DNA of 13,026 bases from Clostridiales bacterium (lineage in GTDB: Bacteria > Bacillota > Clostridia > Lachnospirales > WRAX01). The notes beneath the pieces are model-generated. The model saw nothing but the letters and a program-made list of their open reading frames with translations. It searched no databases and was not told the origin of the DNA. The stretch is taken from contig JAITMW010000017.1 of the NCBI GenBank assembly GCA_031277155.1, forward strand, positions 1 to 13,026, read 5' to 3'. The position numbers were made by a program, and so were the translations under genes. Below, in pieces: positions 1-6,426 of the stretch; positions within the stretch are counted from its first letter, which is position 1; each line of letters starts with the position of its first letter.

Positions 1-146
1 TGAACATCCTGCGCGCCAACCTCCGCAACGGCGGCATTAAAACGCCGCCGCGCCCTGTCCACAAGGCTGCGGCAAACCTGCCGCTTGTCCTTAAGCGAGG
101 CGGCATGGGGTATATGAAATGTCAGCTTGGCGGATATCGCGTGCAT
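1..146 (-). CDS. DUF503 (YlxP-like) protein, 5' part only
   Basis: The first 48 codons of a gene that runs off the left edge. The N-terminus contains FHIPHAASLKDKRQ and, further on, FNAAVAEVGAQD. This matches the opening of the DUF503 family (B. subtilis YlxP type), in which a beta strand is followed by HxxxSLKxKRxxxxSL and then RFNxxxAEVGxQD. The function of the family is not firmly established; in many Firmicutes it lies next to infB and rbfA, which would point to translation or ribosome maturation. The ATG at 146 is chosen because a GAGGAGAG ribosome binding site lies just upstream. It is 100 bases downstream of the small ORF that follows recX, so it could share the recA-recX transcript or have its own promoter; no convincing promoter was seen in the gap. 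The missing part is about half of the usual 90–100 residues. Confidence 0.82.
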   Translation of the reverse strand, partial: MHAISAKLTFHIPHAASLKDKRQVCRSLVDRARRRFNAAVAEVGAQDV

Positions 147-246
147 ATCTATCTCTCCTCGATTTTTGAGTGGGAAAGCTTAGTAGAGCGGTGTTACTAT
201 CATGCGTCTGGGCAGCTCAAAGGAAAATGCCTGATAGGGCGCTATA

Positions 247-339
247 TTATGCTGCCTTGCCTATGCCGTCGGCGGAAAGGGCGGCGGGGGCGAGGGCCAT
301 GGCCAGCGTGAGCATGGTAATTGCAAGTTTTCTTTTCAT
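247..339 (-). CDS. 30-residue signal-peptide-like small ORF coupled to recX
   Basis: A 30-codon ORF starting MKRKLAITMLTLAMALAPAA. It has a basic n-region (KRK), a hydrophobic core of about 15 residues and a possible signal peptidase site after ALSA, then only DGIGKAA before TAA. Three points argue that it is translated. Its ATG overlaps the recX stop codon as ATGA (336–339). A perfect GGAGG (minus strand, 347–351) sits 7 bases upstream inside the recX 3' end. The start belongs to the same run of overlapping starts as recA/recX. It is odd because almost nothing would remain after signal cleavage. In the +1 frame an open stretch of 26 codons overlaps its end and continues to a stop at 180, so this may instead be the 5' part of a small secreted or membrane protein broken by a frameshift. 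I do not recognise a family. Confidence 0.55.
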   Translation of the reverse strand: MKRKLAITMLTLAMALAPAALSADGIGKAA

Positions 340-830
340 GATGTTTCCTCCTCTAATTGATTTTTCAGCACGCTTTTTACGATGTCATAGGAAAAGCCGC
401 GGCGCATCAGGAAGGACGCAAGGCGCTGCATTTCCTTTGGGTCGTTTACGATTTCGGTGATGTCCTTGCGGGCAAGGCGCTTGGTCAATGCCCTGCGGGC
501 GGCCTCGGCCTCGTCGTGGTCGTCTTGCTGCAAAATTGCGTCATAGGCCGCCTGTATGTCCTCTTTGGCCACGCCTTTTTGTGATAGGGCGGCCGCAATG
601 CGCCGGCGGCCGTAATTGTTTAAACGGGTTTTGGCGGAGATGTAATTTTGCGCAAGGGCAATGTCGTTAAGATATCCCATTTCTGTCAAAAGCTGTATCA
701 CAGCCCGGGCGGCCTCGGGGGAGAATTCCTTGGCGGCCAGCCTGTCCTGCATCTGCTTGCGGGTGCGCGGGGCGTGGCTTAGGTATCGCACGGCAAAGTC
801 CCGGGCGCGGTCAAAATCCGGGGCAATCAT
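336..830 (-). CDS. recX: RecX, regulator of RecA
   Basis: A 164-residue protein that fits the RecX family in length and layout: three-helix tandem repeats with motifs such as ALxYLSxxxRxxxxMxxRLxxKxFxxEAxxxVIxxLxExGYLND near the N-terminus (here AVRYLSHAPRTRKQ to MGYLNDI) and LNNYGRRRIAAALSQKGV in the middle. RecX binds RecA filaments in the cytoplasm and limits recombinase and co-protease activity. The start codon at 830 overlaps the recA stop as ATGA, so recX is translationally coupled to recA. This is the common arrangement that keeps inhibitor and recombinase in step. Its own stop overlaps the next small ORF in the same way. No missing segments seen. Identification rests on both sequence and position. 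Confidence 0.93.
   Translation of the reverse strand: MIAPDFDRARDFAVRYLSHAPRTRKQMQDRLAAKEFSPEAARAVIQLLTEMGYLNDIALAQNYISAKTRLNNYGRRRIAAALSQKGVAKEDIQAAYDAILQQDDHDEAEAARRALTKRLARKDITEIVNDPKEMQRLASFLMRRGFSYDIVKSVLKNQLEEETS
347..351 (-). promoter_or_regulatory. Ribosome binding site for the 30-codon ORF
   Basis: A perfect GGAGG on the minus strand, 7 bases before the ATG at 339 and inside the last codons of recX. It is strong evidence that the small ORF after recX is a real translation start, coupled to recX termination. Confidence 0.7.
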
Positions 831-1999
831 TCGGTTTCCTCTTTGCCCAGGCCCAATTCTTGGATGATAGAGTCGATTTCGTCTTCGTTAAGGTTGATTT
901 TCGCCACAATATCATCATCTTTGGCCTTTTTCGAGGATTTTTTCGAGGGCTTTTTCTTGGACTCCAAAATCTCCTTTTCGGCCAGGGGTGTGCCGGCTTC
1001 TTCCAGACCTTTCAGGCCGAAATGCTCTCGCACGGCGGTCTCGATTTCTTTCATCAATTCGGGCCGAGAAAGCAGGGTGTCTTTGGCCTTTTCGCGGCCC
1101 TGGCCCAGCCTCTCTTCGCCATAGGAAAACCAGGAGCCGCTTTTTGTCACAATGTCGATGCTTGCGGCCAAATCAAGCACATCCCCCACTTTGGATATGC
1201 CCTCGCCAAAAATAATGTCAAATTCGCATGTTTTAAAAGGCGGCGCCACTTTGTTTTTCACGACTTTCACCCTTGTGCGGTTGCCCAGCTGCTTGTCGCC
1301 CACTTTTATAGGCTCGCCTTTGCGAATATCCAGGCGCACAGAGCTGTAAAACTTCAGCGCGCGGCCGCCCGTGGTGGTTTCGGGGTTGCCAAACATCACA
1401 CCGATTTTCTCGCGCAGCTGATTCGTAAACACTATCATGCAATTGTTTCTGTTGGATATGGCCGTCAGTTTGCGCAGAGCCTGGGACATCAATCTGGCGT
1501 GCAGGCCCATATGGCTGTCCCCCATGACGCCCTCAATTTCGGCGCGGGGCACAAGGGCCGCCACAGAATCCACGACGATGACGTCAATTGCGCTGGAGCG
1601 CACCATTTCTTCGGCAATATCCAGGGCCTGCTCTCCGTCGTCGGGCTGGGCCACATAAAGCTCGTCAATATTGACGCCCAGCCTGCGGGCATATACGGGG
1701 TCTAAGGCATGTTCGGCGTCAATAAAGGCCACAATGCCGCCCATTTTTTGGGCCTCTGCAATTAAATGCAGCGTAATTGTCGTCTTGCCGGAGGCCTCCG
1801 GCCCGTAAACCTCAATGATGCGCCCGCGGGGAAAGCCGCCCAAGCCCAGCGCAATGTCCAGCGAAAGGCTGCCTGAAGGGATGGTGTCAATCCCCATGTT
1901 TTCCACGGCTTCGCCCATTTTCATGACGCTGCCTTTGCCAAAATCCTTCTCTATCTTCGCCAAGGCGGTATCCAAGGCCTTTTGTCTGTCTTCGTTCAT
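827..1999 (-). CDS. recA: RecA recombinase
   Basis: A 390-residue RecA, a little longer than the usual 345–355 because of a lysine-rich and then acidic tail. It is the ATP-dependent recombinase that forms filaments on single-stranded DNA, carries out strand exchange and stimulates LexA self-cleavage. Visible motifs are the Walker A GPEASGKTT (residues 66–74), FIDAEHALDP with the conserved catalytic glutamate, the Walker B-type VIVVDSVAALVPRAE and the L2 loop around FGNPETTTGGRALKFYSS. The tail holds KKKPSKKSSKKAKDDD (around residues 348–363) and ends in an acidic segment. The ATG at 1999 is preceded by GGAGGG at 7-base spacing. That site lies inside the last codons of the upstream kinase-like gene, whose stop is only 3 bases away. 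No GAAC-N4-GTTC LexA box was seen immediately upstream. Confidence 0.99.
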   Translation of the reverse strand: MNEDRQKALDTALAKIEKDFGKGSVMKMGEAVENMGIDTIPSGSLSLDIALGLGGFPRGRIIEVYGPEASGKTTITLHLIAEAQKMGGIVAFIDAEHALDPVYARRLGVNIDELYVAQPDDGEQALDIAEEMVRSSAIDVIVVDSVAALVPRAEIEGVMGDSHMGLHARLMSQALRKLTAISNRNNCMIVFTNQLREKIGVMFGNPETTTGGRALKFYSSVRLDIRKGEPIKVGDKQLGNRTRVKVVKNKVAPPFKTCEFDIIFGEGISKVGDVLDLAASIDIVTKSGSWFSYGEERLGQGREKAKDTLLSRPELMKEIETAVREHFGLKGLEEAGTPLAEKEILESKKKPSKKSSKKAKDDDIVAKINLNEDEIDSIIQELGLGKEETE

Positions 2000-2002
2000 T
2001 AG

Positions 2003-2581
2003 CTATCCCTCCAAAAATGTATGTGCAATTTTTATATACTTGCAGAAATCAACCGCGTCAAGGTCTGTCGCGTCAATTTTCACAATTTCTCCGCCAATGT
2101 TAAATTCTCCCAAGGGCAGGCAAAACTCCCTGTAATCTTCAAGGCTAAAGCGCCCCCACATCTTGTTGGCCACGCCCCGCTGGGGCAGCACATCCCGCGC
2201 CGCAAATCTTTCATACAGCACGGCCATATCCCCCAAAAACACATATGTAAGGGCCTGATAGCCATAGCGGGCAATCAGGCCGCGCAGGGCGTCGCCCTCT
2301 CTCAGGCCATTATGATTTTCCTTCATCACAAAGTTGGCCTCTATTATCAAGGGCAGGCCAACCTCCATAAACCGCTCTGCATTAAAGGCCATGGCGTCAA
2401 AGGCAATGGCGCTTAATTGCTTGCTGTCCTCGCGATTTTCCACGGGAAAGCTGCGATTGAGGGCAATCTTCACCATATCCTTGGAAAAATATGGGATGCC
2501 CGCCTCCCGGGACAGCCTTGCCGCAAATGTGGTCTTCCCTGCGGCGGAATAGCCCGCGATGATGATGATTTTCTTGTTCAT
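2003..2581 (-). CDS. P-loop kinase-like ATPase (AAA_33 / zeta-like)
   Basis: A 192-residue protein with an N-terminal strand and P-loop IIIIAGYSAAGKTTFA (Walker A G10-YSAA-GKTT18). It also has FSKD at 33–35, an EAN motif at 81–83 (a substrate-binding position in related kinases) and an arginine-rich lid-like stretch, RFAARDVLPQR, at 125–135. This is the layout of small P-loop kinases of the AAA_33 group, which includes chloramphenicol phosphotransferase-like and zeta-toxin-like proteins as well as nucleotide and tRNA kinases. The substrate cannot be told. The ATG at 2581 has a purine-rich GGGGG about 10 bases upstream, a rather loose spacing. Its stop lies 3 bases before the recA start and its 3' end carries the recA ribosome binding site, so recA translation is likely coupled to it. 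It is not part of the usual cinA–recA arrangement and follows a toxin/antitoxin pair. Confidence 0.7.
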   Translation of the reverse strand: MNKKIIIIAGYSAAGKTTFAARLSREAGIPYFSKDMVKIALNRSFPVENREDSKQLSAIAFDAMAFNAERFMEVGLPLIIEANFVMKENHNGLREGDALRGLIARYGYQALTYVFLGDMAVLYERFAARDVLPQRGVANKMWGRFSLEDYREFCLPLGEFNIGGEIVKIDATDLDAVDFCKYIKIAHTFLEG

Positions 2582-2620
2582 TACAATATCGCCCCCGGAA
2601 ATTCCATTCCTCTCACAGCT

Positions 2621-2851
2621 CTAATCAACATCAAAATGCGACTTTACTTCATCCGCAGACAAGAAGGACAAATTGTCACCTTCCGCTATTCGATTACGCG
2701 CCTCTCTGATTTCCTGAATTTCTTCAATGGTATAGCTGTCGAAATCCTCTGATTCCTGCGCAGAAAGCATGTCGAGGGCAAGTCTGTAGATTACGCTCTT
2801 GCGTTCGTCTGAAAGTTGCTCCAGTATATCAAAGATTTGTGTGGTAGCCAT
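2621..2851 (-). CDS. Antitoxin of RelE-type module
   Basis: A 76-residue acidic protein. Residues 1–35 are helical and would suit dimerisation. Residues 41–76 follow the pattern TIEEIQEIREARNRIAEGDN and then FLSADEVKSHF, typical of the C-terminal toxin-wrapping part of small RelB-like antitoxins (EExxEIxEARxRIxxGExxxFxSxDEv). It would neutralise the RelE-like protein encoded just before it and probably repress the module by DNA binding, although no clear DNA-binding fold is visible. It starts 2 bases after the toxin stop, with a GGGG ribosome binding site lying in the toxin's last codons at 7-base spacing. The order toxin first, antitoxin second is the reverse of relBE and resembles higBA. 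No promoter is visible between cinA and this pair. Confidence 0.72.
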   Translation of the reverse strand: MATTQIFDILEQLSDERKSVIYRLALDMLSAQESEDFDSYTIEEIQEIREARNRIAEGDNLSFLSADEVKSHFDVD

Positions 2852-2853
2852 GT

Positions 2854-3114
2854 TTACACCCCTTTCTTATACGCGCCGCCACGCGAAGTTACTGACAATA
2901 TATTTATAGATTCTTCGGTTGCTTCATATGTCACACGCCAATTCCCGATGCGCAAACGATGAAGGCCGCGAAGTTCACCTTTAAGTGACTTTATATCTCC
3001 TTTGGGCGGTTCGTCAAGCAATCCTAATATTGCATTGACAACCCTATGCCGTGTAGGTTTATCAAGCCGATTAAGCATCTTATCTGCGGATTTATCAAAA
3101 TTTAATTTCTTCAT
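2854..3114 (-). CDS. RelE/ParE-superfamily toxin
   Basis: An 86-residue basic protein that matches the RelE/ParE fold: MKKLNFDKSADKMLNRLDK at the N-terminus, SLKGELRGLHRLRIGNWRVTYE (residues 43–64) in the core, and ILSVTSRGGAYKKG at the end (72–85). The conserved LRxGxxRVxY and V-x-x-R-x-x-x-Y patterns of RelE toxins are present. RelE members cleave mRNA on the ribosome, while ParE members poison gyrase; sequence favours the RelE side but the target is not certain. The ATG at 3114 is chosen over upstream in-frame starts because GAGGGG lies 8 bases before it, and because the longer reading frame would run into cinA. The region is AT-rich (about 40% G+C by hand count over 2881–3120), unlike recA, which suggests acquisition. 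Confidence 0.82.
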   Translation of the reverse strand: MKKLNFDKSADKMLNRLDKPTRHRVVNAILGLLDEPPKGDIKSLKGELRGLHRLRIGNWRVTYEATEESINILSVTSRGGAYKKGV

Positions 3115-3136
3115 CAAGTTTGCCCCCTCGGCATAG

Positions 3137-4384
3137 CTATTGCTGCCCCGCCATGATTGATTTGCGCAGCATATCCATCCCATGGGCCACGGCTCTGTCG
3201 CGAATACGCCTGCGGTCGCCAAACAGACGAAATTCCTTAACCACGCAGCCGCCATCATGATAAACCCCAATATAACACAAGCCCACGGGCTTTGTGTCCG
3301 TGCCGCCATCGGGTCCGGCTATGCCCGTGAAGCTGACGGCCACATCCGTATTTGCTGATTTTGCGGCGCCAACCGCCATTTCCTCAGCAACCTGCGGGCT
3401 TACGGCGCCGTATTTTTTTAGGGTCCGGGGACTGACATTCAGCCGCGCAACCTTGGAATCATTGGAATAACACACCACCGCCTCTTGCAGCACGCGGCTG
3501 GCCCCCGGCACATCAATTATCGCCGCCGCAAAGGCCCCGCCGGTGATGGATTCCGCCGCCGCAATGGTCAGCCCGCGCAGCTTCATTTGCTCAACCACAA
3601 TTTCCGCCAGGGTGTCGTCGTCCTCACCGTAAATATACGTGCCCAGCCGCTGATACAGCATGTCGGCCACAGGCGCAATCAGCACCCGCGCCGCCGCCTC
3701 ATCCGCGGCCTTGGCGGATATGCGCAAAATCACCTCGCCGGCGCGATTGGTGGCATATGGCGCAATGGTGGGGTTTGTCTGGCTTTGCAAAATGTCGGCA
3801 ATTTTTTCCTCCATGGCGGATTCGCCGATGCCCACAAGGCGCAGTGTGCGCGAAACCAGCACGCCATCAGAAAATGCCCTTAAATAAGACCGCACATGAT
3901 TGTTAAACATGGCCTGCATCTCCCTTGGCGGCCCCGGCAGCAATATGCATATCTTGCCATTGCGCTCAATAATACAGCCGGGTGCCGTGCCGCCCGGATT
4001 GGCCAAAATTCGCGCCCCCACAGGAAAAACAGCCTGCTTTCTGTTGCTTTCCGGCATGGCGTGGCCAATGCGTCCAAAAAAGTCGGAAACTACAGCCAGC
4101 GTCTCCTCATGCAAAAACATATCCAGCCCAAAATAGGCCGCCGCGGCCTCTTTGGTGATATCATCAGCCGTGGGGCCCAGGCCGCCAGTTACAATCACGG
4201 CGTCGCTTCGCGAAAAAGCCTCGCCATATGCGCTTTGCAGGCGCTGCATATTGTCGCCCACCACCTCGTGACGATAAACATTTATGCCTATGCCGGCAAG
4301 CTCTTTTGACAGCCAGGCCGCGTTTGTGTTTACAATGTCGCCCAGCAGCAGCTCCGTGCCCACAGCAATAATTTCCAAATTCAC
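3137..4384 (-). CDS. cinA: CinA (competence/damage-inducible protein A, NMN deamidase domain)
   Basis: A 415-residue two-domain CinA of full length. The N-terminal molybdopterin-binding-like half shows GTELLLGDIVNTN (9–21), TGGLGPTADD (66–75) and LLPGPPREM (148–156), as in the CinA ADP-ribose pyrophosphatase domain. The C-terminal half shows AAAESITGG (275–283) and TGIAGPDGGT (353–362), the PncC-type nicotinamide mononucleotide amidohydrolase motifs. The protein recycles NMN in NAD metabolism and is often co-transcribed with recA. The start is a GTG at 4384, supported by GAGG 7 bases upstream. The gene ends 22 bases before the RelE-like toxin, and that gap contains the toxin's ribosome binding site. 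It is preceded by 186 bases of repeat-containing spacer, so a promoter may lie there, though none was convincing. Confidence 0.96.
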   Translation of the reverse strand: MNLEIIAVGTELLLGDIVNTNAAWLSKELAGIGINVYRHEVVGDNMQRLQSAYGEAFSRSDAVIVTGGLGPTADDITKEAAAAYFGLDMFLHEETLAVVSDFFGRIGHAMPESNRKQAVFPVGARILANPGGTAPGCIIERNGKICILLPGPPREMQAMFNNHVRSYLRAFSDGVLVSRTLRLVGIGESAMEEKIADILQSQTNPTIAPYATNRAGEVILRISAKAADEAAARVLIAPVADMLYQRLGTYIYGEDDDTLAEIVVEQMKLRGLTIAAAESITGGAFAAAIIDVPGASRVLQEAVVCYSNDSKVARLNVSPRTLKKYGAVSPQVAEEMAVGAAKSANTDVAVSFTGIAGPDGGTDTKPVGLCYIGVYHDGGCVVKEFRLFGDRRRIRDRAVAHGMDMLRKSIMAGQQ

Positions 4385-4430
4385 AACTTCACCTCATTTT
4401 TATGTGCCTGACTGTGTCAGCTAAGGTCAG

Positions 4431-4461
4431 TGTAGGGGCGAGCTTTGCTCGCCCGCGTATA
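4431..4461. repeat. REP-like palindromic repeat, copy 1
   Basis: A 31-base element starting TGTAGGGGCGAGC and ending CCCGCGTATA, with a core of 8-bp perfect inverted arms GGGCGAGC and GCTCGCCC around a TTT loop. It is identical to the copy at 4538–4568. There is no run of T after the hairpin on either strand, so it is not a classical terminator. Short palindromes of the GTAGGGGCG…CGCCC type are dispersed in many Clostridia genomes, from general knowledge. Confidence 0.85.
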
Positions 4462-4537
4462 CGCAAAAACGCACATGCCAATTTAATCGCATTTTCAGTC
4501 ATCCCGCACAAAATTTTTGATATAGCCCCGCGATGCT

Positions 4538-4568
4538 TGTAGGGGCGAGCTTTGCTCGCCCGCGTATA
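4538..4568. repeat. REP-like palindromic repeat, copy 2
   Basis: The second identical 31-base copy, in the same orientation, starting 107 bases after copy 1. Its right end stops 2 bases from the pgsA stop codon (4571–4573). The hairpin would form in the 3' end of a transcript leaving pgsA and could protect or attenuate it. Bases just outside the 31-mer differ between copies. Confidence 0.85.
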
Positions 4569-4570
4569 AG

Positions 4571-5125
4571 TCACGACCTTAACACCCCCCTATTATTCCA
4601 AATATAGTCAATTGCCGACACCACAGTCAATGCCAGGGCCGCATATATCAACACCGTGCCCGCAATATCAAAAAATGGATGGGGCAGATTCGCCAAAACA
4701 GTCGGTATCATAATCATCTGCACCACGGTTTTTGCCTTGCCCAAAACCCCCGCCGATATAACCACATTTTTGTTTGCGGCAATCATGCGCACGCCTGCTA
4801 TGATAAATTCCCGGGACTCCATCAATATAAAAATCCACGGGCTGATGTCGCCCAGCACCACCATATACACCATCGCCGACATCACAAGAACCTTGTCCGC
4901 CAGCGGGTCCATAAATTTGCCAAAATCCGTCGAAAGGCTGTATCTCCGCGCGATAAAGCCGTCCAAAAAGTCCGTCACCGCCGCCAAAATAAAGATGCCC
5001 ATGCCAATAAGGCGGGCCGTCTCCATCGGCAGGGCAATGCCCTCGGACAGGCCGGCTTGCAAAGCCAGCACCATAAAGGGTATCATGCACATGCGCGCAA
5101 TTGTCAGTTTGTTAGGCAAATTCAT
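4571..5125 (-). CDS. pgsA: PgsA, CDP-diacylglycerol–glycerol-3-phosphate 3-phosphatidyltransferase
   Basis: A 184-residue integral membrane enzyme that makes phosphatidylglycerophosphate, the first committed step to phosphatidylglycerol and cardiolipin. The CDP-alcohol phosphatidyltransferase signature is complete: D52-x2-D55-G56-x2-A59-R60-x8-G69-x3-D73-x3-D77, within TDFLDGFIARRYSLSTDFG and the following KFMDPLAD. About six hydrophobic segments are visible, the first beginning near residue 12. The ATG at 5125 is preferred over an in-frame GTG at 5131. GGAGGG (5134–5139) is 8 bases from the ATG but only 2 bases from the GTG, and the ATG gives an exact ATGA overlap with the rimO stop. The rimO–pgsA neighbourhood is normal for Firmicutes. 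Confidence 0.95.
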   Translation of the reverse strand: MNLPNKLTIARMCMIPFMVLALQAGLSEGIALPMETARLIGMGIFILAAVTDFLDGFIARRYSLSTDFGKFMDPLADKVLVMSAMVYMVVLGDISPWIFILMESREFIIAGVRMIAANKNVVISAGVLGKAKTVVQMIMIPTVLANLPHPFFDIAGTVLIYAALALTVVSAIDYIWNNRGVLRS

Positions 5126-6426
5126 TGACACAGCCCTCCAATCAGGTCATATTCCGTAGATTCCGCGATGCGCACATTTACAATTTCGCCTATTTCCAGC
5201 GGTCCCGCGGTCTCAATATACACCAGCCCGTCAATTTCCGGCGCATCGGCTTTGCTTCGGCCAAAATACACGCCGTCTTGCGCGCCTTCCACCAGCACTT
5301 CCAGACTATCCCCAATTTTTTCCATCAACTTTCCTCCGGAAATCTCCTGCTGAATTTTCATCAGGCGGTCGGCTCTGGCTTGCTTGGTTTTTTCTTCCAA
5401 ATGCCCCTCCAACCTGTCCGCCGGCGTCCCCTCCTCGCGGGAATAGGCAAACACACCCAGCCTGTCAAATTTAATTTCCCTTATGAAGTCGCACATCTCA
5501 ACAAAATCCGCCTTGGTTTCGCCGGGAAAGCCCGCAATCAGCGTGGTACGCAGGGTTATGCCGGGCATGGCCTTTCGCAGCTTGGCGATAACAGCCCGCA
5601 AATCCGCCTGGGTGCTGCGCCGCCCCATCTGCCGCAAAATCCTGTCGGCGGCGTGCTGTATGGGCATGTCCACATATGGCAGCACCTTGGGGTTTTGCGC
5701 CATTTCGGCAATAAAATCCTCGTAAATATGCTCGGGATAGCAATACAACAGACGTATCCAGCATATGCCGTCAATTTTGGACAACTCTCGCAGCAGCTCA
5801 TGCACAACCTGCCGCCCATATATATCCACGCCATAAAGGGTCGTATCCTGGGCCACCAGCACAATTTCCTTCACGCCGCGCGCCGCCAGGGCGGCGGCTT
5901 CATCCACAAGGGACTGCATATCGCGGCTGCGATATGGCCCGCGTATGGCGGGAATTGTGCAATATGTGCAGGTTTTGTCGCAGCCCTCGGCAATCTTCAA
6001 ATAGGCATAATAGCCCGGCGTGGACAAAACACGCCCGCCATATTCAACAGACGCCGAATCCGCGCCAAAGGCGAAGGCGGCCCTCATTACATCAGCAATG
6101 CGGCCATACTCATGCACGCCCAAAACCGCGTCAATTTCATCACTTTCAAACAGCTCCCGATATCGCTGGGCGGCGCATCCCGTTACAATCACGGCGCGGC
6201 AGCGCCCCGCCCGCTTATGCTCCAACGCCTTTTCGATTTCCTCCCGCGCCTCGGCCACGGCATCTTGCAAAAAGCCGCAGGTATTTACAATTATAGCCGA
6301 GGCTTCGGCCAAATTCAGAGTAAACACGCATCCCTCGCCCGCCAGCAAACCCAGCATAACCTCGCTGTCCACCCGGTTTTTGTCACAGCCCAGCGACACC
6401 AGCGCCACTTTGATATCATGCCTCAT
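5122..6426 (-). CDS. rimO: RimO, ribosomal protein S12 methylthiotransferase
   Basis: A 434-residue radical SAM methylthiotransferase, normal in length. Three N-terminal cysteines (C14 in SLGCDKNRVDSE, C50 in VNTCGF, C84 in VTGCAAQRY) bind one iron–sulphur cluster, and the radical SAM motif CDKTCTYC (C149, C153, C156) binds the second. A TRAM-like domain occupies roughly residues 370–434. The SLGCDKNRVDSE signature and length favour RimO, which methylthiolates an aspartate of S12, over the related tRNA enzyme MiaB. The ATG at 6426 has GGAGAG about 7 bases upstream. The start lies inside the end of the upstream nucleotidyltransferase gene (11-base overlap), so rimO translation is probably coupled to that accessory gene. 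The 3' end overlaps pgsA by 4 bases. Confidence 0.95.
   Translation of the reverse strand: MRHDIKVALVSLGCDKNRVDSEVMLGLLAGEGCVFTLNLAEASAIIVNTCGFLQDAVAEAREEIEKALEHKRAGRCRAVIVTGCAAQRYRELFESDEIDAVLGVHEYGRIADVMRAAFAFGADSASVEYGGRVLSTPGYYAYLKIAEGCDKTCTYCTIPAIRGPYRSRDMQSLVDEAAALAARGVKEIVLVAQDTTLYGVDIYGRQVVHELLRELSKIDGICWIRLLYCYPEHIYEDFIAEMAQNPKVLPYVDMPIQHAADRILRQMGRRSTQADLRAVIAKLRKAMPGITLRTTLIAGFPGETKADFVEMCDFIREIKFDRLGVFAYSREEGTPADRLEGHLEEKTKQARADRLMKIQQEISGGKLMEKIGDSLEVLVEGAQDGVYFGRSKADAPEIDGLVYIETAGPLEIGEIVNVRIAESTEYDLIGGLCQ
5134..5139 (-). promoter_or_regulatory. Ribosome binding site deciding the pgsA start
   Basis: GGAGGG on the minus strand inside the last codons of rimO. Its 8-base spacing to the ATG at 5125 and 2-base spacing to the upstream GTG at 5131 decide in favour of the ATG. 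Confidence 0.75.

Larger units (their letters stand above)
4385..4570. other. pgsA–cinA intergenic spacer with two palindromic repeats
   Basis: No gene was found in these 186 bases. They hold two identical 31-bp repeat copies (see the repeat entries), 76 bases of AT-rich sequence between them, and a 5-bp inverted repeat CTGAC-TGT-GTCAG at 4408–4420. A reading frame that runs across it on the minus strand is built mostly from the repeats and has no ribosome binding site, so it was not called. Confidence 0.7.

Noticed and set aside
860..1705. A 281-codon plus-strand reading frame over recA, and similar long antisense frames over rimO (5125–6450) and ftsK (7768–8481, 8729–9676)
   Set aside because: They are antisense shadows of well-supported genes, created by codon bias that leaves few stops on the other strand; none has recognisable domains.
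1990..2100. A LexA box controlling recA
   Set aside because: No GAAC-N4-GTTC palindrome was found by eye directly upstream of recA or in the ftsK–permease spacer.
2582..2608. An 8-codon minus-strand ORF (MEFPGAIL) just before the kinase gene, whose stop overlaps the kinase ATG
   Set aside because: The purine-rich stretch is too close to its ATG to act as a ribosome binding site and the ORF is too short to tell from chance.
2854..3309. A longer version of the RelE-like toxin starting inside cinA
   Set aside because: The extra 65 residues lie out of frame within cinA and do not resemble the toxin family, whereas the ATG at 3114 has a good ribosome binding site and gives the usual family length.
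4408..4420. Inverted repeat CTGAC-TGT-GTCAG upstream of cinA as an operator
   Set aside because: Arms of only 5 bp, no matching promoter nearby and no second copy beyond a half-site at 4426–4430.
4462..4540. A minus-strand promoter for cinA between the two repeats
   Set aside because: Candidates such as TTGTGC and TTGGCA lack a good -10 at 16–18 bases spacing.
4431..4568. The hairpins as rho-independent terminators of pgsA
   Set aside because: The stems are GC-rich but no T-run follows on either strand. Transcription attenuation remains possible but is not shown.
4389..4574. A 61-codon minus-strand reading frame between pgsA and cinA
   Set aside because: It is built largely from the two palindromic repeats, has no ribosome binding site and resembles no family I know.
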